A stretch of 64,000 nt of DNA from Nyssa sinensis (Eukaryota; Streptophyta; Magnoliopsida; Cornales; Nyssaceae). The first letter of the stretch is position 1; each line of letters begins with the position of its first letter. A model generated the notes under the pieces. It made no database searches, was not told where the DNA came from, and worked only from the letters and a program-made list of their open reading frames with translations. The DNA is taken from contig CM018038.1 in the NCBI GenBank assembly GCA_008638375.1, positions 32,781,169 to 32,845,168 of the forward strand, in the 5' to 3' direction. Shown here piece after piece: positions 58,390-64,000 of this stretch. The position numbers and the translations under genes are program-made.

Positions 58390-59310
58390 TTTAGGGGCAT
58401 TTTTGTCATTTGCCCTTTATGTGTCTTGTATTGTTCGGTACTTCATTCACCTTATTGGACTTCATCTTTGAGTCTAGAGGGTCTTTTAATCATAAGAAAT
58501 ACCTCTCTTTTACTTTATGAGTTCATCTGATTGCGTAATTAAGCTATAGGGGTAGTTTAGTAATTTTATCATTCTTATGTCGTGCTTTCGGTACCTAATT
58601 ATCTTAAACGGAGCTCATTTCCAAACTCGGAGGCCCTTATAAACATTGGTATGGGTTCCTCTCTTTGTCTTATACTTTTCTAGTAGTTTAATTAAGTCTT
58701 AGGCACGTGTAGTTTGTTTCAGTGTTTCATTTTTCCTAAACGGACATTACCATTAGGTCCATAATGTCGAAGATACTAAATTTAGCCTCTTCCAGGATCT
58801 TAATTAACCTTTCTATAGTTTACTTTAGGTCTAGGGGCATTTTTATAATTTGTTTTTATGCAGGATCATGTTTGGGTACTCGGATACTCAATTAGACCTT
58901 ACCATTAGGTCCAAAGCATCCAATTATGTTAAGTTTGCCCCTTTCGAATTTTTCTTAGTCAGTCTTGTAACCTATGTATAATTAAGGTAGTTTAGGAATT
59001 ACACATTTCTATGTTTCTGTATTTTTTGTAACTCGATTGACAAAATGGACTTCATCGCTGAGTTCGGAATGTCGAAAAACCTTTGGGTAGGTACCCTCAT
59101 AATCATTAGTTTCCATTTGATAATCACACTAATACAATAAGACACATTTGAAATTAGTCTAGTTTGTCTGTTCATGTATTTTGGGGTTCAATTTCTCAAA
59201 TCGAACTCCGCCATTGAGTCTGAAACATCCAAAAACTTTGGGTTAGACTCCTCTTGTATTTTAATTGGCCTTCAATACATTGTATTTGGGCCTAGGGGTA
59301 AAATGGTAAT
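58390..59310. repeat. About 150-bp sub-repeats in the gypsy-type LTR
   Basis: The phrase aggggcatttttgtcatttg or a variant (aggggtagtttagtaattt, aggggcatttttataattt, aggggtaaaatggtaattt) recurs at about 58392, 58548, 58832, 58985 and 59290, each time followed at similar distance by words like cggacttcat or ggtcc. Spacing is mostly 145-160 bases, with one gap of about double that. Confidence 0.65.
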
Positions 59311-60464
59311 TTTACTTAATTAATTAAGGCTTAAAATAATTATTAAATAATTTTCTTGGGCCCTAATATAATTTTCTCAATATTTTGGGGTCAAATTGTA
59401 GTTCTAAGGAGTTCCAGTTCAGCCAATTAGGGTTGAACTAGTGGGTTAGTCCCTCTCTTTTAATTTCTGTTAAAAGCCAACCAGTCTAGTCATGAATTAA
59501 GTGGACCATGGGTTTAACCTAAAGGACCGACTGGTCCAGTCTGGTCTAAGACGCCAGCACGATGTCATTGCTGCATCATCAAAATGGTAGTGTTTCAATA
59601 AGTATTCATTTAACCTCTTCTCCCAAAACGACACTGTTGGACTTAAGGTTAGATCTGTTTTATAATAGGTTAACCCAGACCCATTTCAAACCTGACCCAT
59701 ACTCAGGTTACTATTCCTCATCGTTGCCATCCTAGTGTTTACTGTTCATCCAAGAACCCTAAATTTCCTTCTCTATTTCGCGTTGTTTCATACCACCATT
59801 CAAGTCCAAATCAGTCCCAATCGATTTCTACACGTCTAACTTGGGTTTTGGTATTTCTTTTGTGCCTTGAATTATACTGTGAAGCTTGCTTCAACACACC
59901 CACGGCGCACTTGCAAGTCGACTGTATAGGTTCATTTCTTTACCAAATCGAGCGTGGTTTGGCTCGTTGTGACCCTAAGGACATGGGGTTTCATCCCCCA
60001 TTTAAAGAACTAGGTTTAGGGCTCGATTCATGGTCTTTAGTTCTGTGATCGAAACCTACAAGTGGTGATTCTAGGCTCATTTCTGAGCCATTCTCTATCA
60101 TTTTTGTTGCATGATGATCCTTATAAAATCTATTTTCAACCTCAAGCCTCAAAAGTGTGTTTTGGTTTGGTCAAAATTTCAACCCAGTTGAAACCTGCTT
60201 CAAAGGCGGGTCTTGTAGGTTTCCATAATTTCTAACTATTTTTCTTGGTTGTTTTTCATGCTATATCATTATATAACTCATTGCATGCATATTAAATTCA
60301 TTATACTACCTCAAACAGTAGCCTTTGCAAATAAATCTTAGAGTCTTAGCCTTCCTTCCTGAGCTCCCAAGCCTCAATACCACAATCCCTTAGTTCAGTT
60401 GGTGCCTCACACACACTCTTGTCTGTACATGTATATAATATTTCACATTTTCTCTCTCTATTCT

Positions 60465-60471
<7 letters not shown>

Positions 60472-60496
<25 letters not shown>
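60472..60496. repeat. (TC)n tract in LTR leader
   Basis: About 12 CT units, counterpart of the GA tract at 33737-33773 in the inverted relative. Confidence 0.9.
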
Positions 60497-61161
60497 TAAT
60501 GGCTAACTTGTACTTGGCGCAGCTTTGGAGTGGAGTGTGGGTTTGTGCAAAGTCATCTCCCCATTTTTTCCTTTCTTTCATTTTACAATTTACCTTATAT
60601 TATATGTATATATGTGTACATACATCCACTTAGACAAACTAACTCACTTTTATGTATATTTTCAACTTTTTCCATTATATGCAAGTCACATGGCGGTCAA
60701 AAATAATTTTTAATTATTTTTCTTTATTTTCTTTTCATTTTTCTCTATATATGTGCACACACATTTTTACACTTGTCCATACACTTGGTGTGTGTATTAG
60801 CATCTGTTAGATTATGTATAGGTCACATAATTCTTAAAATAATTTTTTGTATTTTTATTTTACTTTTCTTTGCATTTTATGCATTTACTTTGCAGTTTCT
60901 CTATTATGGGTAATTAATAAATATTATTTATTAATTATTGGTGATGTGTCACTATTTTAGGCTGGTGATACTTGGATTACTAGTCAAATGGCTTTAGTTG
61001 ACCTTGGCTAGTTCAATTTGACTTATGATCGATCAACTCCTACTTTGATCCGATCTGATTCCTGATACTGTGGTATAACGTATTGGTAAGCTCTTATTTT
61101 GGTTCTAATGACATGGTATTTTTTAACTCCCAGTTTCATTAGAAGTGGGTGTTACACTAAC

Positions 61162-62299
61162 CTAGTCAAGTGTATTAAAAATATATGCTAGATAATTTTT
61201 TTGAACAATAATTATTAATTGAATTTGTCTCGTTACCATGATTGTACTTGTTCAAATACTGTAACGAGATTAATTGAAATTAAATTTCATTAGATTCAGG
61301 TGTACAATAAAGGTCTATCAACAATATACAATATGGTTACACTATTTACAAATAAATCTACTATTTACTGATATAAGTGTATAGATACAATGAAATCAAT
61401 AAGAGTGTACAAGCACCCTTGTATAGATGAGCATCAATATGGTCTAAGTTCACCTTCTGTCTGAGATCAATCATGCAGTTGTTATCAACAAGTCTAATAC
61501 TTTTCCATTCCCAATGACAGTAGGAGTGAGCCAAAACGCTCAATAAGGGTTTCCCAAAATACACATACAATGTGCAAAAACTAATACATGCCTTATATGG
61601 GCAAACCCTAATGTCCAAAGTAATATCAACAACAATATATATCTAACATGTGTAATCTACAACACAACTATAAGATCATGTGTACAACATCGAACATGTA
61701 CAAATCCATAACACAATCCACATAATTAATATGTATATCATCTATTAGTACAATCAATGCAATGCACCCATGCATACACACTTTCGTGAATGCATTATGC
61801 AATACTTTATGATATTATGTTTATGCTTTAATATATGTACGGCCCCTATTAAGCCCATCATAAACCTATGGGTTTACATACTCAATACTCAAGGTATCAT
61901 TCATGGGCTACTAACCTAATAAGACTAAGGTAATCTCCCGCGCGGGTTTACGACTCGTAGCTGAAGGAAAACTCTGTCCCAAACAATAAGAATCCAGGTA
62001 ATTAGAATGATCACAATTCATTTAGGAATATTCTATCTGATCACATTATGTATCGTATGGTCCTTTTTAGGTGCCTTATTATCCCATAATATATCAATGT
62101 ATCTCTTTGTGGAAAATGCACTGCGTCAAACCCATATGCCTAATCAAAAAATCCAACCAACATTTCAAGGAATAGCATACTAGAATCTAAGTATCATCAC
62201 AATTGTAGAGTACATACGTCTGGTAATAGTAATAGTAGAATAACAATAGCAACTAAACTATGAAGATCTCATAATTAGCACATAGTAATAATCAATTAG
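61162..62299. other. Intergenic DNA, nothing recognised
   Basis: AT-rich, no coding signal. A short GC-rich word ctcccgcgcggg is at about 61936-61947. The left end of the following LTR may lie in this stretch. Confidence 0.5.
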
Positions 62300-64000
62300 T
62301 GCATATTTGTGAGCAAATATTACTTATGTTTTTCGTGTCTAAGCATCAGATATCTTGTGAGTTCATAATTTAACCTTTACGGCCACCCTCACCTTTAGTA
62401 ATTAAGTTTCATGTTAATTTTATAAATTCTCTAAAATTAATCATACTATAATCTATACATGGAGTATTTGTTTGCCCAAACATATGTTAAAAATGAGTTC
62501 CTGGACCTCAAAAACCCTAACGAGGTCTTATCCTGAAGGTTTCATATCATTTAGGTATCTTCTAAACCCCTAAAGGTATTTTTGAAATTTTACCGACACT
62601 GGTTTCACATCTATTAGGACACTATTACACAAAACGGACCTAGAAGATCCAAAAATCTTAAGGTAGGCCGCCTTATATTTTATTTCTCTTCTAGATATTT
62701 GTTCCATGTTCAAGGGCATTATTGTAATTTTATCGATACTATAATCACGTCTGTCAAGACACTGTCTCACTAAGCAGACCTTGAAAACAGATCCAAGAGG
62801 TCTAAAAACTCTAAGGTAAGGTCTTCTTAGATCTTAATTTACCTTTTTGTTATTTGTTTTATGCCTAAGGGCATTATCATAATTTTACACATTCTTATGC
62901 AACTAACACTATGTCCCAATTTTCTAATTTTGACATTATATTTGGATTTTGGGTATCCAAAAATCTTGTAATGCTCTTCCAAATTTTAATTAATCATTCA
63001 AGTATTCAATCTAATTATAGGGGCAAAACTGTCATTTTACTAATTTAGGAGGGACCACCATCAGGTCCCAATTTTTTTAATCTAACATCATATTTGTCGT
63101 TGGGGCATTCAAAAATCTTGGACTAGCCATTTTTAAAAATTTAATTCGCACTTTAATTGTTCATTTTAGTTTTAGAGGCATAATTATCATTTTACTAATA
63201 TAGGTGGGAACACTGCGAGTTATTAGTTGGTTCTATAATCGTTAGGCTAAGCCTAATTTAAAGGCCAGTAATCAACGCAAGAAAATGGACCAAGGCCTAT
63301 GACCCGAACCCGTTTTGACCAATTGTTGATCGACCCATTGACCGCGTTGGCCCGTCTATTGACCGCGCTAACCGGGTCAGCTCGATCGTCGTGTCCTTTT
63401 TCCATTATCTCCATTTCCTTTCATTCCCACTAACTCTATGGAGCACTAACTAGTTTTTCCTGATGCCCGTGATCCTTCAAACCTATGTGCAATGATCTAT
63501 ATATTTCAAACTCAAATTAGGTCTTCTCTCTATACACATACCATATCATCCCACACACACTCAAAGACACTTATATCTATAACAAAAAACTCACCCCATA
63601 CATATAATCCCTTAAACAGTCTTGAGAGGAGAAGATTTTACTTTACAATAGACCCACCTTGATGGGTCTTTAATGGAGGTTCACTCTTAGCCTACCTATA
63701 CACACATATATACATTCACACATAACCACACACATATGGGCATAATTTATAATACATTGAGAAGACCTAAAAATGTCTATAATTCCCTACCTTTCAGCCA
63801 TGCTAGAGAGAGCGAATAATGAAGAAAGAGAAATCTTAGTTGTTGTCAATGACTTCTCATTGTTCTTCCATCCGTGGCCCTCCAAGTGTTCTAAACAATT
63901 TCCTATTCATCCCTTTACATCCAACATGGGTTACACCCTTTACACACATATATACACATAGATATACATGCACAAATATGCACTGTTATACACATTTTGT
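62300..64000 (-). mobile_element. Partial gypsy-type LTR running off the right edge
   Basis: The style and order of landmarks follow the LTR at 56769-61156: sub-repeats with gggcattattgtaatttt, then a block with gacccgaacccgtt and gaccgcgctaaccggg near 63310-63380 (compare acccagacccatttc near 59670), then CA/TA-rich sequence. The terminus would lie 1 kb or more beyond the window. The left edge was not found. Confidence 0.5.
62560..63210. repeat. Five tandem sub-repeats of about 150 bp
   Basis: The phrase rggcattattgtaattttac recurs at 62571, 62712, 62869, 63018 and 63175 (spacings 141, 157, 149 and 157). Between the copies, words like ccaaaaatctt and aagcagacctt or aaaacggacct recur in the same order. 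Confidence 0.75.

Larger units (their letters stand above)
56769..61156 (-). mobile_element. Solo LTR of the large gypsy-type family, 4.39 kb, perfect CTAAC duplication
   Basis: The plus strand starts TATCACATCCCAGAT (the minus-strand end has CA changed to TA) and ends GGGTGTTACA; CTAAC stands on both sides (56764-56768 and 61157-61161). It matches 33175-36838 in reverse: the region after its start aligns with the complement of ...cgatcacgaaccctc..cgcatgggcc. It contains a CT leader tract (60472-60496), a gatgtcattgctg word near 59570, and ~150-bp sub-repeats (58390-59310). No internal region. Orientation is opposite to the 33175 copy and the same as the partial LTRs at both window ends. Confidence 0.85.

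Noticed and set aside
61361..61618. 85-codon minus-strand frame (starting MDIRVCPYK)
   Set aside because: No similarity recognised to copia, gypsy or host genes; isolated in AT-rich DNA.

Overview
The window looks like nuclear DNA of a eudicot plant. It has one spliced single-copy gene, very AT-rich intergenic DNA, many (TA)n, (GA)n and (TAA)n microsatellites, and several generations of plant retrotransposons inserted into one another. No rRNA, tRNA, CRISPR array or bacterial feature was seen.

Layout: 1-2273 is the end of a large Ty3/gypsy-type LTR on the minus strand. It cuts the integrase of a decayed Ty1/copia element (2274-4108, minus; probable LTR and leader to 4987). 5610-14865 is an old Ty1/copia element on the minus strand, delimited by diverged LTRs and a 5-bp target duplication. 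Two solo LTRs have split it, at 6970-8441 and 10912-12966. 15400-15915 is a remnant of an RTE-type LINE. 18571-21682 is a miniature TRIM-like LTR element whose primer site was hit by another solo LTR (18763-21328). 21929-22517 is a short tandem array interrupted by a gypsy LTR fragment.

The only host gene I can defend is a four-exon patellin (SEC14 plus GOLD domains, 607 aa) at 24341-27134, plus strand. Its promoter holds a duplicated TATA-bearing segment, its leader has a 51-codon upstream ORF, and intron 1 carries extra copies of the exon 2 acceptor junction.

The right half is again transposon-rich: a second TRIM-like element (29595-29932), a hAT-like MITE (32521-33131), a 3.66-kb solo LTR (33175-36838), and a young, nearly intact Ty1/copia element with 99 percent identical LTRs, a perfect ATATA duplication and one premature stop (40785-45897). 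These are followed by a hairpin MITE (46674-47172), a decayed transposon-like coding stretch split by a hAT-like MITE (52360-53765), a probable copia LTR ending at 55719, a 4.39-kb solo LTR with a perfect CTAAC duplication (56769-61156), and a further related LTR running off the right edge.

I found no new multi-gene system. The most unusual signals are the repeated splice acceptor in the patellin intron, the 31-bp duplication of LTR end plus primer site in the young copia element, and the layered nesting, several layers of which can be dated relative to each other from target-site duplications. All alignments were made by eye; identities are approximate unless differences are counted explicitly.
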